Source: Solwaraspora sp. WMMD406 (GTDB taxonomy: Bacteria > Actinomycetota > Actinomycetes > Mycobacteriales > Micromonosporaceae). From it: a stretch of DNA of 64,000 nt. Shown here one piece after another: positions 41,474-50,413 of this stretch. The DNA lies in the NCBI RefSeq assembly GCF_029626025.1, contig NZ_JARUBF010000001.1, forward strand, positions 3,906,001 to 3,970,000, given 5' to 3'. Under the pieces are notes generated by a model that was not told the origin of the DNA, made no database searches, and saw nothing but the letters and a program-made list of their open reading frames with translations. Every line of letters starts with the position of its first letter. Within the stretch, counting starts at the first letter, position 1. The translations under genes and the position numbers were made by a program.

Positions 41474-43407
41474 CGGAGCCCGCCCCGGACGTCGTGATAG
41501 TGGGCGCGGGCCCGGTCGGCCTGTTTCTCGCGATCGAATTGCGCGCTGCCGGGGCGCGCGCCCTTGTCCTCGAGCGGTTGGCCGAGCCGACCGGCGAGTC
41601 CCGGGCATCCATTCTGCACGCACGGACCATGGAGATCCTTGCCGATCGCGGCCTGCTGGCTCGCCTTGGTGACCTGCCGCCGGTAGGCCCCGGGCATTTC
41701 GGCGGATTGCGCCTGGATCTCGCGGCGGCCGACCCAGCCCACCCGTACGCCGGCCAGTGGGAGTGCCTGCAGAGCCACCTGGAGGCCACGTTCGAGAAGC
41801 ACGCCCGGGAGCTCGGCGTCGAGATCCGGCGGGGCCACACGGTCACCGGTCTGCTGCCGTCGACCGACGGGGTCGAGATCGCGGCGAGTGACCCGGCTGG
41901 GCGATGCTATCGAGTGACGGCGGCCTACGCGGTCGGTTGCGACGGCGAGCACAGCCTCGTGCGGCAAGCCGCCGGATTCACCCTGGCTGGTCAACCCGCC
42001 GACAAACGGATGCTGCGCGCCGACATCGCCGGCATCGACATCGAGAACCGGCGCCTGCGCCGCTACCCCAACGGGGTCGCCACCGCCTATCGTCGGCCAA
42101 ACGGGGTGACCCGGCTCATGGTCCACGAGTTCGGCCCGCTCATCGACGCCGACCTCGACGCCGCCCGGATCTTCGAGGTCTGGGCAGTGGTGACGGACGA
42201 GGACATCAGCCACGGCCGAGCGCTGTGGCTCAACGAGTTCGACAACGCCTCCCGGCAGGTCACCCGGTACCGGCAGGGCAGGGTTCTGCTCGCCGGCGAT
42301 GCGGCCCACGTGCAGATGCCCGTCGGCGGTCAAGCGCTCAACCTCGGCCTGCAGGACGCCGCCCACCTTGGCCGCCGACTCGCCCGCGTCGCCACCGGCG
42401 TGGCCCGGCCTGCGCTGCTCGACGCGTACCACACCGAGCGGCACACAGCCGGGTCTCGCACACTCGCCAACATCCGAGCCCAATCGGCGCTCTTGTTCGG
42501 CGCAGACGAGGTCACCGCGCTGCGTGACGTTGTCGGCGAGCTGCTGGAACTCGGCGTCGTCCAGCGTCATCTCGCGGCATCTGTCAGCGGCTTGGACGTA
42601 CCACCGCCCACCATCGACACACCCATCTCGCGGAGGCCCTCAGTGGAGAGACTCATCGACAAGACGGCCCTGGTCACCGGCTCCAGCCGGGGCATCGGCC
42701 GGGCGACCGCGATCCGACTGGCGCGTGAGGGCGCCCTGGTCGCGGTGCACTACGCGGTCAACGACGCAGCCGCCACCGAGACGGTGTCGCTCATCGAGCA
42801 GGAGGGGGGCAGCGCGTTTCCCGTCCGCGCCGAACTGGGCACGCCCGGCGACGTACACGAACTGTTCCTGACGCTGGAGCGAGGTCTCAAGGAGCGTGTC
42901 GGCGAGAGCCGGCTGGACATCCTGGTCAACAACGCTGCGGTGACCAGTACCGGTCAGACTCCGGACGAGTTGACCCCGCAGGAGTTCGACCGGTACTTCG
43001 CCGTGAACGCCCGAGCCCCGTACTTCATCGTGCAGAAGGCGATCGGACTCATGCCCGAGGGCGGGCGCATCATCAACATCTCCTCGGGCGTCACCCGCAC
43101 CGCCGTGCCGGACCAGCTCGCCTACGCCATGACGAAGGGTGCCATCGAGCAGCTCACGTTCCACCTCGCCCGGTTGCTCGCCCCACGCGACATCACCGTC
43201 AACACCGTGGCACCAGGGATCACCGACAACGGCGGCCCGGTCTTCGACAACCCGCAGGCGGTCGAGGCGATGTCCCAGCTGTCCGCGTTCAAGCGAGTCG
43301 GCACGGTTGGCGACGTCGCCGACGTCATCACGTTCCTGACCACCGACGAGGCCCGCTGGATCACCGGAGCCTTCATCGACGCCACCGGCGGCACCCTGCT
43401 CAGCTGA
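41470..43407 (+). CDS. Oxygenase-SDR fusion (PgaM/UrdM/JadF-like)
   Basis: 645 residues. Residues 1-385 are an FAD hydroxylase (VGAGPVGLFLAIELRAAG, VGCDGEHSLVRQAAG, GRVLLAGDAAHVQMPVGGQALN) lacking the thioredoxin-like tail of its PgaE-type neighbour. Residues 392-645 are an SDR reductase (TGSSRGIGRA, NNAAVTSTG, ISSGVTRT, YAMTKGA). In PgaM-type proteins the oxygenase part supports 2,3-dehydration/oxidation and the SDR reduces C6 after oxygenation. An internal GTG at 42643 with its own GGAGG (see separate entry) could yield the free reductase. Confidence 0.92.
   Translation: MTEPAPDVVIVGAGPVGLFLAIELRAAGARALVLERLAEPTGESRASILHARTMEILADRGLLARLGDLPPVGPGHFGGLRLDLAAADPAHPYAGQWECLQSHLEATFEKHARELGVEIRRGHTVTGLLPSTDGVEIAASDPAGRCYRVTAAYAVGCDGEHSLVRQAAGFTLAGQPADKRMLRADIAGIDIENRRLRRYPNGVATAYRRPNGVTRLMVHEFGPLIDADLDAARIFEVWAVVTDEDISHGRALWLNEFDNASRQVTRYRQGRVLLAGDAAHVQMPVGGQALNLGLQDAAHLGRRLARVATGVARPALLDAYHTERHTAGSRTLANIRAQSALLFGADEVTALRDVVGELLELGVVQRHLAASVSGLDVPPPTIDTPISRRPSVERLIDKTALVTGSSRGIGRATAIRLAREGALVAVHYAVNDAAATETVSLIEQEGGSAFPVRAELGTPGDVHELFLTLERGLKERVGESRLDILVNNAAVTSTGQTPDELTPQEFDRYFAVNARAPYFIVQKAIGLMPEGGRIINISSGVTRTAVPDQLAYAMTKGAIEQLTFHLARLLAPRDITVNTVAPGITDNGGPVFDNPQAVEAMSQLSAFKRVGTVGDVADVITFLTTDEARWITGAFIDATGGTLLS
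42643..43407 (+). CDS. Nested frame: free SDR (LanV/PgaMred-type) from an internal start
   Basis: In the same frame as the fusion gene, CGGAGG (42630-42635) lies 7 bases before GTG (42643), exactly at the domain border; the product would be 254 residues beginning VERLIDKTALVTG. In the related pgaM gene an internal start produces a separate reductase that assembles with the full-length protein, so a nested gene is known for this family. Here it is an inference from the ribosome site and position. Confidence 0.55.
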   Translation: MERLIDKTALVTGSSRGIGRATAIRLAREGALVAVHYAVNDAAATETVSLIEQEGGSAFPVRAELGTPGDVHELFLTLERGLKERVGESRLDILVNNAAVTSTGQTPDELTPQEFDRYFAVNARAPYFIVQKAIGLMPEGGRIINISSGVTRTAVPDQLAYAMTKGAIEQLTFHLARLLAPRDITVNTVAPGITDNGGPVFDNPQAVEAMSQLSAFKRVGTVGDVADVITFLTTDEARWITGAFIDATGGTLLS

Positions 43408-43435
43408 GCGCGTGCGTCGATCCCAGGGAGGGAAC

Positions 43436-44200
43436 ATGTCCACCGACCACGCTCAGGTCGCGGTCGTCACCGGGGCCAACAAGGGCATCGGCCGGGAGAT
43501 CACCCGGCAACTCGCCCAGCGCGGCCTCGTCGTCTATCTTGGCGCCCGCGACGAGCAACGCGGTCGCGCCGCCGAGCGCGATCTGCGCGCCGAGGGCCAC
43601 GACGTGCGGTTCCTGCAGCTGGACGTCACCGACGCCGAATCGGTCTCCCGGGCGGCCAAGCGCCTGGACAGCGAGGTAGGCACGGTGCGCGTGCTGGTCA
43701 ACAACGCCGGAATCGGCGGACCGATGCATCCGCCCAGCCAGACTCCGGCCGACCAGGTGCGCACGGTCTACGAGACGAACGTATTCGGCGTCATCACGGT
43801 GACCAACGCGCTACTCCCGCTGCTGCGCCGGTCTGGGTCGGCCCGCATCGTCAACGTCAGCAGCGTGGTCGGCTCACTGACAGCTGCCGCTGAGAACGTC
43901 GATCCATCGGGCGTGCACCCGCCTGGCGCGTTTCCCACCATGCTTTCCTACGCGACATCCAAGTCAGCGCTCAACGCGGTCACACTGACGTACGCCAACG
44001 AGCTCCGCGGCACCGGCATCCTGGTCAACGCCGCGTCCCCCGGTTTCGTGGCCACGGACATCAATTTCCACCACGGGGTACTCACCGTCGAGGAGGGTGC
44101 CCGCGTCCCGGTGCTGCTGGCTACGCTGCCCGACAACGGGCCTACCGGCACGTTCCTCGGCGAGAACGGCACCGCCGAGGGCCAGGTGTTGCCGTGGTGA
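43436..44200 (+). CDS. Short-chain dehydrogenase/reductase (carbonyl-reductase-like)
   Basis: 254 residues; ATG after GGGAGGGA. TGANKGIGREI cofactor motif, NNAGIGGPM, VSSVVGS and YATSKSALNAVT catalytic residues. Closer in style to plant-type carbonyl reductases than to ActIII. Probably reduces a ketone during tailoring; substrate unknown. Overlaps the MFS transporter start. Confidence 0.9.
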   Translation: MSTDHAQVAVVTGANKGIGREITRQLAQRGLVVYLGARDEQRGRAAERDLRAEGHDVRFLQLDVTDAESVSRAAKRLDSEVGTVRVLVNNAGIGGPMHPPSQTPADQVRTVYETNVFGVITVTNALLPLLRRSGSARIVNVSSVVGSLTAAAENVDPSGVHPPGAFPTMLSYATSKSALNAVTLTYANELRGTGILVNAASPGFVATDINFHHGVLTVEEGARVPVLLATLPDNGPTGTFLGENGTAEGQVLPW

Positions 44201-45366
44201 ATGCGCGCCGCGCCGCGCTGCTGTTCGTCCTGTCGGGAAACATGCTGCTCGATGCCATTGAGGTCTCGGTGGTGCTGATCGCCTTGCCTACGATCGCGTC
44301 CCGGCTCGGACTGTCACCGTGGCAGGCGCAGTGGCTGATGAGCGGCTTCGCGCTCGGCTTCGCCGCCCTGCTGGTGGCCGGGCCACGGCTGTCCGCGCGG
44401 CTCGGCCGCCGGCGGACGTACCTGGGCGCCATGGTGGTGTTCGGCCTCGCGTCGCTGGCTGCGGGCGTGGTCGGCGGGCTCGCGGCCCTCGTCGCCATCC
44501 GCGTTGTCAAGGGCGCGTGCGCGGCCCTCACCGCGCCGGCCGGCCTCGCTATCATCAACGACGCGTTTCCTGAGGGACCGCGTCGGCGCCGTGCCGTGTC
44601 GGTCTACGCGTTCTCCGGCGCGACGGGCTTCACCGCAGGCCTGCTGTTCGCCGGGCTGGTGGCCGCCGACCACTGGCGCTGGACCTTCATGTTTCCCGCG
44701 CCGGTGGCGCTCGTTCTGCTGGCGTACGGGTTCTATGCCCTGCCTCCCGACCTCGACGACGAGGGACCACGCCTGCCACGCCCGCTGGTGCGTCACCGCC
44801 CACTGGTACGCGCGGCGCTGGTAGCGGCGTCGCTCAACGGCGACTATCAGAGTCTGCTCGTCCTCATGACCTTCCAGGCGCAAGATGTACTCGGCTGGTC
44901 GCCGTGGCTGACGGCGCTGGCACTGCTGCCCGCGTGTGTCCCACTCGTCGTCGCGGTGCCGTTCGCAGGTCGGCTCATCGCACGGTACGGCACCGGGCGA
45001 CTCGTCGCACTCGGCGCCGTGCTGCCGTTGCTGGGCTACCTGTACTACCTCGCCGCGCCGCACGGGAGACCGTACGCGCTGGGCATGCTGCCGGCGATCT
45101 TGCTGGTCGAAGCGGGTTTCTGCTGCGCGTTCGCGGCGCTGAACGTGCAAGCCACGCTCTCGGTCCCGGCCACTGACCGAGGCCCGGCGGTGTCGCTGTA
45201 CCAGACCTGCGTGCAGCTCGGCGCGGGCCTGCTGCTCCCACTGACCGTCGGCCTCAACGAAATCCACGGCCCACGTGCGGCACTCGCGCTCATCGTGACC
45301 GTAGCGGCCGCCGGTTTGGCTGCCGCCATTACCGGCCTGCCGGTCCGGCAGGCCCGACTCACCTGA
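44197..45366 (+). CDS. MFS drug transporter, probable product exporter
   Basis: 389 residues from the GTG at 44197, which gives a GTGA overlap with the preceding SDR (a GTG at 44194 is equally possible). About 12 membrane helices; the N-terminal NMLLDAIEVSVVLIALPTIA is the DHA-type motif, and RLGRRRTYLGAMVVFG is the loop 2-3 motif. Likely exports the polyketide and gives self-resistance. Confidence 0.88.
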   Translation: MNARRAALLFVLSGNMLLDAIEVSVVLIALPTIASRLGLSPWQAQWLMSGFALGFAALLVAGPRLSARLGRRRTYLGAMVVFGLASLAAGVVGGLAALVAIRVVKGACAALTAPAGLAIINDAFPEGPRRRRAVSVYAFSGATGFTAGLLFAGLVAADHWRWTFMFPAPVALVLLAYGFYALPPDLDDEGPRLPRPLVRHRPLVRAALVAASLNGDYQSLLVLMTFQAQDVLGWSPWLTALALLPACVPLVVAVPFAGRLIARYGTGRLVALGAVLPLLGYLYYLAAPHGRPYALGMLPAILLVEAGFCCAFAALNVQATLSVPATDRGPAVSLYQTCVQLGAGLLLPLTVGLNEIHGPRAALALIVTVAAAGLAAAITGLPVRQARLT

Positions 45367-45397
45367 TCCCACCCCGTCCCACCAAGGAGGTTGCGCC

Positions 45398-46420
45398 ATG
45401 GCACACGACGCATCAGTCAACCCGGGCCCCATCATGGGCATCGCTATCGGGTACTGGCAGTCGAAGATCTTGCTGGCCGCAGTCGAGCACGACATTTTCA
45501 CCACACTGTCCGGTCGATCGGCGACGTCGGCCGAACTGGCCACAGAGCTGGGTCTCGTCCCGATCGGCACCAACGACCTTCTGGTGGGCCTGAGTCATCT
45601 CGGCCTGCTGGAGATGCGAAATGGACGATTCGCCAACGCGCCCGTCGCCGACGCGTTCCTCGTCCGAGGCCGTCCCGCCTACCTGGGCGGTTACCTGCGC
45701 TTTTGCGATCAGGAGCTGAACCCGGCATGGGACGGGCTGGCCACGGCCCTGCGTACCGGTCAACCGCAGAACAGGGCCGCCGTGGTGGGCAACCCGTACG
45801 ACAGCCTGTACCGCGATGCCGACGCGACGGGTGACTTCCTGGACAGCATGGACCTGCTCGCCACCCCGATCGGGCTCGCGCTGAGCCGCTTCGACTGGAG
45901 CCCGTACGCCTCCTTCGTCGACATCGGTGGCGCGCGCGGCCATTTCGCCCATCAGGTCGTCACGGCGAACCCGCACCTCAAGGGTGCGGTGTTCGATCTG
46001 CCTCCGCTGCAGCCGGCGTTCGAGCAGCACATGGCGCGTCTCGGCGGTGTCGGCCCGTCGATCACCTTCCACGGCGGCGACTTCTTCCAAGATCCGCTGC
46101 CCGAGGCGGATGTGCTCGTCTTCGGCCACGTGCTGCACAACTGGGGCGTCGAGGACCGCATCCGTCTGCTGCGCAACGCCTACGACGTGCTCAAGCCAGG
46201 TGGTGCGGTGTTCGTCTACGACCCGATGGCTGGTGGGCAGGCCCCGGCGATGCACGCGGTCCTGGCCGGCCTGGCGATGCTCGTCTGGTCCCGCGGCGGC
46301 CACGAGTACTCGGTGTCTGACCTGCACGGCTGGATGAAGGAAGCCGGCTTCCGGCCCGAGACCGCCGAGGTGCCGGATCTGAACGACGACGTCCTGGTCA
46401 TCGGTCACAAGGACCGCTGA
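45398..46420 (+). CDS. SAM-dependent O-methyltransferase (TcmO/DnrK type)
   Basis: 340 residues, ATG after AAGGAGG. N-terminal dimerisation winged-helix (IFTTLSGRSATSAELATELG), SAM motif FVDIGGARGHFAHQV (a slightly altered VDxGGGxG), and the catalytic His region FGHVLHNWGVEDRI. Methylates a phenolic hydroxyl of an aromatic polyketide; it is the only methyltransferase in the cluster, predicting at least one methoxy group. Confidence 0.92.
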   Translation: MAHDASVNPGPIMGIAIGYWQSKILLAAVEHDIFTTLSGRSATSAELATELGLVPIGTNDLLVGLSHLGLLEMRNGRFANAPVADAFLVRGRPAYLGGYLRFCDQELNPAWDGLATALRTGQPQNRAAVVGNPYDSLYRDADATGDFLDSMDLLATPIGLALSRFDWSPYASFVDIGGARGHFAHQVVTANPHLKGAVFDLPPLQPAFEQHMARLGGVGPSITFHGGDFFQDPLPEADVLVFGHVLHNWGVEDRIRLLRNAYDVLKPGGAVFVYDPMAGGQAPAMHAVLAGLAMLVWSRGGHEYSVSDLHGWMKEAGFRPETAEVPDLNDDVLVIGHKDR

Positions 46421-46446
46421 CCCCGCCCACACCTGAGGAGCCGAGG

Positions 46447-47118
46447 ATGCCCATCGCCAGCAATGTCCGCCCGACCATCGACCGTGACGACGTCGCCGTC
46501 GCGCTGGTGGAGGAGGTTATCACCGACGAGCAGACCCACCAGGAAGCCATCACGGCCATCATCAAGCACTGGGAGACCGCGCCGTGGCCGGCAGGCCTGG
46601 TAGCCCAGTCACTGTTCGTCGGCACCGACGGTGGATCCCTGCTGACGTACGCGCAGTGGCGCGACCATGACGCGCTTGCGGTCGCCATGCGAGGACCGGG
46701 CGGTGCCCAGCGGTTCGACTGGCGCGGCGTGGGTGTGGCGTCCGGCGAGCCGCGCGCCTACGAGTTGTACCGCCGGGTGCAGCCCGCCGTGCTGCCCGAT
46801 CCGGTTCCCCCGGTCGGTTGCTATCCAGCGGCGTACTTCGTCATGGACAGCGCCGACGCGGCTCGCAAGTGGATCGACGGCTTGCTCAACAGCGAGGAGG
46901 AGACCGAGGGCAAGGACCGAGCCTACCCCGGCGCGCTGGCCGCGAACTTCCACGTGGCCTCCGATGGCAGCGGCATCTTCCTGTTGTCCGAGTGGGCCTC
47001 GGAAGCCGAGGCGGTCGCGCACATCGATGAGGTGATCATCCCGCTGCTGGAGTACATGGGTCAGGCACAGGCCGGCCCGGGGCGCCGGTATGCGTTCCTC
47101 GCGTCGGCCGCCGCCTGA
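46447..47118 (+). CDS. Two-domain antibiotic biosynthesis monooxygenase (ABM) protein A
   Basis: 223 residues with two tandem ferredoxin-like ABM repeats. First half: VEEVITDEQTHQEAITAII, LLTYAQWRDHDAL; second half: AAYFVMDSADAARKWIDGLL, FLLSEWASEAEAVAHI. Such proteins oxidise anthrone- or quinone-type polyketides without an obvious cofactor, or with supplied flavin. Ring-B-opening oxygenases of jadomycin, gilvocarcin and kinamycin pathways (JadG, GilOII, AlpJ) belong to this general class, so this gene is one of two candidates for that step. Family is clear, exact reaction is not. Confidence 0.8.
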   Translation: MPIASNVRPTIDRDDVAVALVEEVITDEQTHQEAITAIIKHWETAPWPAGLVAQSLFVGTDGGSLLTYAQWRDHDALAVAMRGPGGAQRFDWRGVGVASGEPRAYELYRRVQPAVLPDPVPPVGCYPAAYFVMDSADAARKWIDGLLNSEEETEGKDRAYPGALAANFHVASDGSGIFLLSEWASEAEAVAHIDEVIIPLLEYMGQAQAGPGRRYAFLASAAA

Positions 47119-47163
47119 GGCGGTCTTCTGTGACAAGCTGGGGAGGATAGTTCGTTCTCCGAA

Positions 47164-48102
47164 ATGAAGGGCAGAACATTGTCTGCACAGGACGTCGTCT
47201 TCGGATTCGGCGCGCACAGCAGCATCAGCGACGGTCCGGAGCTGCTGCGCATGACCGAGCAGGCCGACCGTGACGGGCTCGACCTGTTCTCGCTGTCGGA
47301 CCACCCCTACATCGGCGAGCGGCTGGATGCCTACGCCACTGTGGGGTACATCCTGGGGCGTACGCAGCGGCTGGCGGGCTTCGCCAACGTGACGAACCTG
47401 CCCACCCGGCCGCCGGCCATGCTGGCCCGCGCGGTGACGGCACTGTCGTCGCTGTCGGGCGGCCGTGTCGTGCTCGGCATGGGCGCGGGCGGCCTATGGG
47501 ACCGCATCGCCGACATGGGGGTGCCCCGCCTGACGCCCGGGGCGGCAGTGGATGCATTCGAAGAGGCGATCGTACTGGTGAAAAAGCTTTGCGGCGGTGG
47601 CGCTCCGGTCACCTTCCAGGGCCGGTACTACCAGGTCAACAACTTGGCGCCGGCACCCGTACCCGCGCCGCCGATATGGACCGGTTCGGTCGGTGCCAAG
47701 TCGCTGGCCGCCACGGGCCGGGTTGCCGACGGCTGGATCCCCGGACATGCGGCGGACTGGCTGAGCCCGCGCTATCGCGAGTCGCGGCCCGTCATCGACG
47801 CGGCAGCCGCAGCGGCGGGCCGCGACACGCGGGCCGTCCGCACGGTGTTCAACTTCCCCGGCCACATCACCGCCCGGCCACTGGCTGCCACCCGCGAGCC
47901 GGGCACCGGCCGCTGGGTCGGCGGCTCGGTCGAGCAGTGGATCGAGGAGCTGACCGGCGCGGTCGTGGAGCACGGGGCCGGCGGTTTCATGCTCTTCTCA
48001 CCTGCTGGCGGCACGACGGACCTCGTCTCCCTGGGCCGCTGGGCCAACGAGATCGTTCCGGCCGTCCGCGAGGCGGTCACCAAGGAAACGCACCGCATCT
48101 GA
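47164..48102 (+). CDS. LLM-class flavin/F420-dependent oxidoreductase
   Basis: 312 residues, luciferase-like TIM barrel (FGFGAHSSISDGPELLRMTEQADRDG, TVGYILGRTQRLAGFANVTNLPTRPPAMLARAV, GRVVLGMGAGG, IWTGSVGAKSLAATGRVADGWIP). The pattern is that of actinobacterial F420-dependent reductases. Start may be the ATG at 47164 or a TTG at 47179 that has AAGGG upstream. In aromatic clusters such enzymes reduce quinones or ene-ones, or hydroxylate with FMNH2; no choice can be made. Confidence 0.85.
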   Translation: MKGRTLSAQDVVFGFGAHSSISDGPELLRMTEQADRDGLDLFSLSDHPYIGERLDAYATVGYILGRTQRLAGFANVTNLPTRPPAMLARAVTALSSLSGGRVVLGMGAGGLWDRIADMGVPRLTPGAAVDAFEEAIVLVKKLCGGGAPVTFQGRYYQVNNLAPAPVPAPPIWTGSVGAKSLAATGRVADGWIPGHAADWLSPRYRESRPVIDAAAAAAGRDTRAVRTVFNFPGHITARPLAATREPGTGRWVGGSVEQWIEELTGAVVEHGAGGFMLFSPAGGTTDLVSLGRWANEIVPAVREAVTKETHRI

Positions 48103-48118
48103 CGAAGAAGGGTCAACC

Positions 48119-48886
48119 ATGGGCAGGCTGCAGAACAGAACAGCGCTGGTCACCGGCGCCAGCCGGGGCATCGGACGCGGCATCGCGCAGCGGCTGGCCG
48201 CAGACGGGGCCGTGGTCGCCGTGAACTACGCGACGAACGAGGCCGCGGCCAAGGAGACCGTAGCGATTATCGAGGAGGCTGGTGGCCGGGCCTTCGCCGT
48301 GCCGTCACAGCTGGGCAGGCCCGGTGCGGTAACGGAGCTGCTGACCAGGGTCGAGGCGGGCCTCGTCGAGCTCACCGGTGAGAAGAGGCTCGACATTCTG
48401 GTGAACAACGCGGCGGCCACCGGCTTTGCCGGCGCGGGCCCCGACGCGGTCACCGAGGAGATCATCGACAACTGTTACAACGTCAACGCGAAGGCACCGT
48501 TCTTCCTGATCCAGCAGGCGTTGCGGCTCATCCCGGACGGTGGACGCATCATCAACGTCTCCTCCGGCGTGACGCACTCGACCTTTCCTAGACAGATCGC
48601 GTACGCGATGAGCAAGGCCGCCCTTGAGCAGATCACCCTGCACATGGCCCCGGTCCTGGCGCCGCGCCGGATCACCATCAACACGGTCGCCCCCGGTGTG
48701 ACGAACAACGGTGACCCGGTCTTCAGCGATCCCGAGGCCGTCAAGCACATGTCGGCCCTGTCGGTCTTCAACCGTGTGGGTGAGGTCGACGACGTGGCCG
48801 ACATCGTCGCCTTCGTCGCGTCCGACGACGCGCGCTGGATGACCGGCGCCTTCGTTGACGCGACGGGCGGCACGCTGCTGAGCTGA
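48119..48886 (+). CDS. Stand-alone SDR paralogous to the C-terminal domain of the oxygenase-SDR fusion
   Basis: 255 residues: TGASRGIGRGI, NNAAATGFAG, VSSGVTHS, YAMSKAALEQI. It shares long stretches with residues 392-645 of the fusion protein (PRRITINTVAPGVTNNG, PVFSDPEAV, DARWMTGAFVDATGGTLLS at the same ends). This is a LanV/UrdMred-type 6-ketoreductase copy. Two such reductases in one cluster imply either duplication with specialisation or redundancy. Confidence 0.88.
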   Translation: MGRLQNRTALVTGASRGIGRGIAQRLAADGAVVAVNYATNEAAAKETVAIIEEAGGRAFAVPSQLGRPGAVTELLTRVEAGLVELTGEKRLDILVNNAAATGFAGAGPDAVTEEIIDNCYNVNAKAPFFLIQQALRLIPDGGRIINVSSGVTHSTFPRQIAYAMSKAALEQITLHMAPVLAPRRITINTVAPGVTNNGDPVFSDPEAVKHMSALSVFNRVGEVDDVADIVAFVASDDARWMTGAFVDATGGTLLS

Positions 48887-48897
48887 GGAGGACAACG

Positions 48898-49575
48898 ATG
48901 TCCGAGACCATCCTGTCGGCGGTGGGCTTCGCGCACGCTCGGCCGGAGAAGGCCGCCGAGCTGGGTGCCCTCCTCGTCTCGTTCGCCGAGCGTTCGCGTG
49001 GCGAGCAGGGCTGCCTGCAGAGCAGGATCCACCAGGACCTGACCGACCCCAACCAGTTCGTCTTCTACGAGATGTGGGCTTCCCAGGAGGACCTCACTCG
49101 TCATCTCGACCAGCCGTACATGACGGAGTTCCTAGCCAGCCGCATGGATTACCTGGTGAAGGATCTCGTCGTGCGACAGCTCGGTCTGGTCAGCTCCGGG
49201 CCCGTCGTCGCGGAGCCCACCGACCCGGTGGAGATGAACCAGCGCTACCTGGACGCGTACAACGCCCGCGACATCGAGGCCGTCATGGCCGTGTACGCGC
49301 CCGGCGCCGCTGCCGTCTGGCAACCAGGCAAGGCGGTCAGCGGCCCGGAGCACCGGGCTGCAGTCGCCGATTTCCTGAAGCTCGACCCGAAACTCTCGGC
49401 CGAGGTGCGCGAGAGCTACGTCGCCGGAGACACAGCGGCACTGGTCGTCGACTGGAGCATCGAGGTCCCGGGAGCGCCGGAGATGACGGGCACCGGCCGA
49501 GGCCTCGACGTTCTGCGCCGCGACGCCCGGGGCGAGTGGCGTTACGTGATCACCAACCCGTTCGGGAGTCGGTAA
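48898..49575 (+). CDS. ABM - SnoaL-like fusion protein
   Basis: 225 residues. Residues about 1-100 are an ABM ferredoxin-like domain (SAVGFAHARPEKAAELGALLVSFAERSRGEQGCLQSRI, FVFYEMWASQEDLTRHLDQPYM). Residues about 105-225 are a SnoaL/NTF2-like (nuclear transport factor 2 fold) domain (MNQRYLDAYNARDIEAVMAVYAPGAAAVWQPG, GRGLDVLRRDARGEWRYVITNPFG). NTF2-fold proteins in polyketide pathways act as cyclases or hydroxylases. Joining both catalytic folds in one chain suggests a coupled oxidation and cyclisation/rearrangement. Stop is directly followed by the next ATG. Confidence 0.8.
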   Translation: MSETILSAVGFAHARPEKAAELGALLVSFAERSRGEQGCLQSRIHQDLTDPNQFVFYEMWASQEDLTRHLDQPYMTEFLASRMDYLVKDLVVRQLGLVSSGPVVAEPTDPVEMNQRYLDAYNARDIEAVMAVYAPGAAAVWQPGKAVSGPEHRAAVADFLKLDPKLSAEVRESYVAGDTAALVVDWSIEVPGAPEMTGTGRGLDVLRRDARGEWRYVITNPFGSR

Positions 49576-50364
49576 ATGAAGATCAAGGACAGCGTCGCGG
49601 TCGTCACCGGTGGTGCCAGCGGCATGGGAAAGGCCTTGGCCGAGAAGCTGCGGGACGCCGGGGCACGGGGGATCGTCGTGGCCGATCTCGACGTCGAGGG
49701 CGCCGCGCGAGTCGCTTCCTCGCTCGGCGCCATCGGCCTGGCTGTCCACGCGGACGTCGCCGAAGAGTCGTCGGTCCGTGAGCTCGTGGCACGCGCGCGG
49801 GAGCGGTTCGGATCAATTGATCTGTTCGTGTCGAACGCGGGCCTCACCGTTACCGGGGGCTTCGAGGCACCTGATGAGGATTGGCGGCGGGCCATCGACG
49901 TGAACCTGATGGCACACGTGTACGCCGCGCGGGCGGTCGTGCCGGCGATGCTGGAGGCGGGCCACGGCCACCTCCTACAGAACATCGCCGCCGCCGGCGT
50001 ACTGACCGCGTTCGGGGCCGGGCCCTACACGGTGGCCAAGCATGGCGCCGTGGCGTTCGCCGAGTACCTCGCCGTGCAGTACGGCGGCCGTGGCTTGGGC
50101 GTCTCATGTCTGCTCCCACAAGCCGTGAACACCCCGATGTTGGCGGCCAGCGTTGCCGATCACGAGGAGCTGGCGGTCCTGCGGTCGTTCTCCAACGTGC
50201 TGGAGCCCGAGGAGGTCGCCGAGATCGCTCTCGCCGGCGTCGAGGCCAACCAACTGCACATCTACCCGCATCCGGAGGCTGCCGACTCGTTCCGTCTCCG
50301 AGCTCAGGATCCCGACAAATGGGTGACCGAGATGCGGGCCATGCTGTCGCGCCGAGGCGACTGA
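49576..50364 (+). CDS. Short-chain dehydrogenase/reductase
   Basis: 262 residues; the ATG directly follows the previous stop. TGGASGMGKA, VSNAGLTVTGG, NIAAAGVLTAFG (Ser replaced by Ala in the usual catalytic-Ser stretch, so activity may differ), YTVAKHGAVAF. The long C-terminal part (about 190-262: HIYPHPEAADSFRLRAQDPDKW) is seen in many secondary-metabolite SDRs. Substrate unknown. Confidence 0.88.
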   Translation: MKIKDSVAVVTGGASGMGKALAEKLRDAGARGIVVADLDVEGAARVASSLGAIGLAVHADVAEESSVRELVARARERFGSIDLFVSNAGLTVTGGFEAPDEDWRRAIDVNLMAHVYAARAVVPAMLEAGHGHLLQNIAAAGVLTAFGAGPYTVAKHGAVAFAEYLAVQYGGRGLGVSCLLPQAVNTPMLAASVADHEELAVLRSFSNVLEPEEVAEIALAGVEANQLHIYPHPEAADSFRLRAQDPDKWVTEMRAMLSRRGD

Positions 50365-50413
50365 CCCGCCCTCACCCAGGCCATGATCGCTCGATGTCCA
50401 GGGAAGGAACTCC

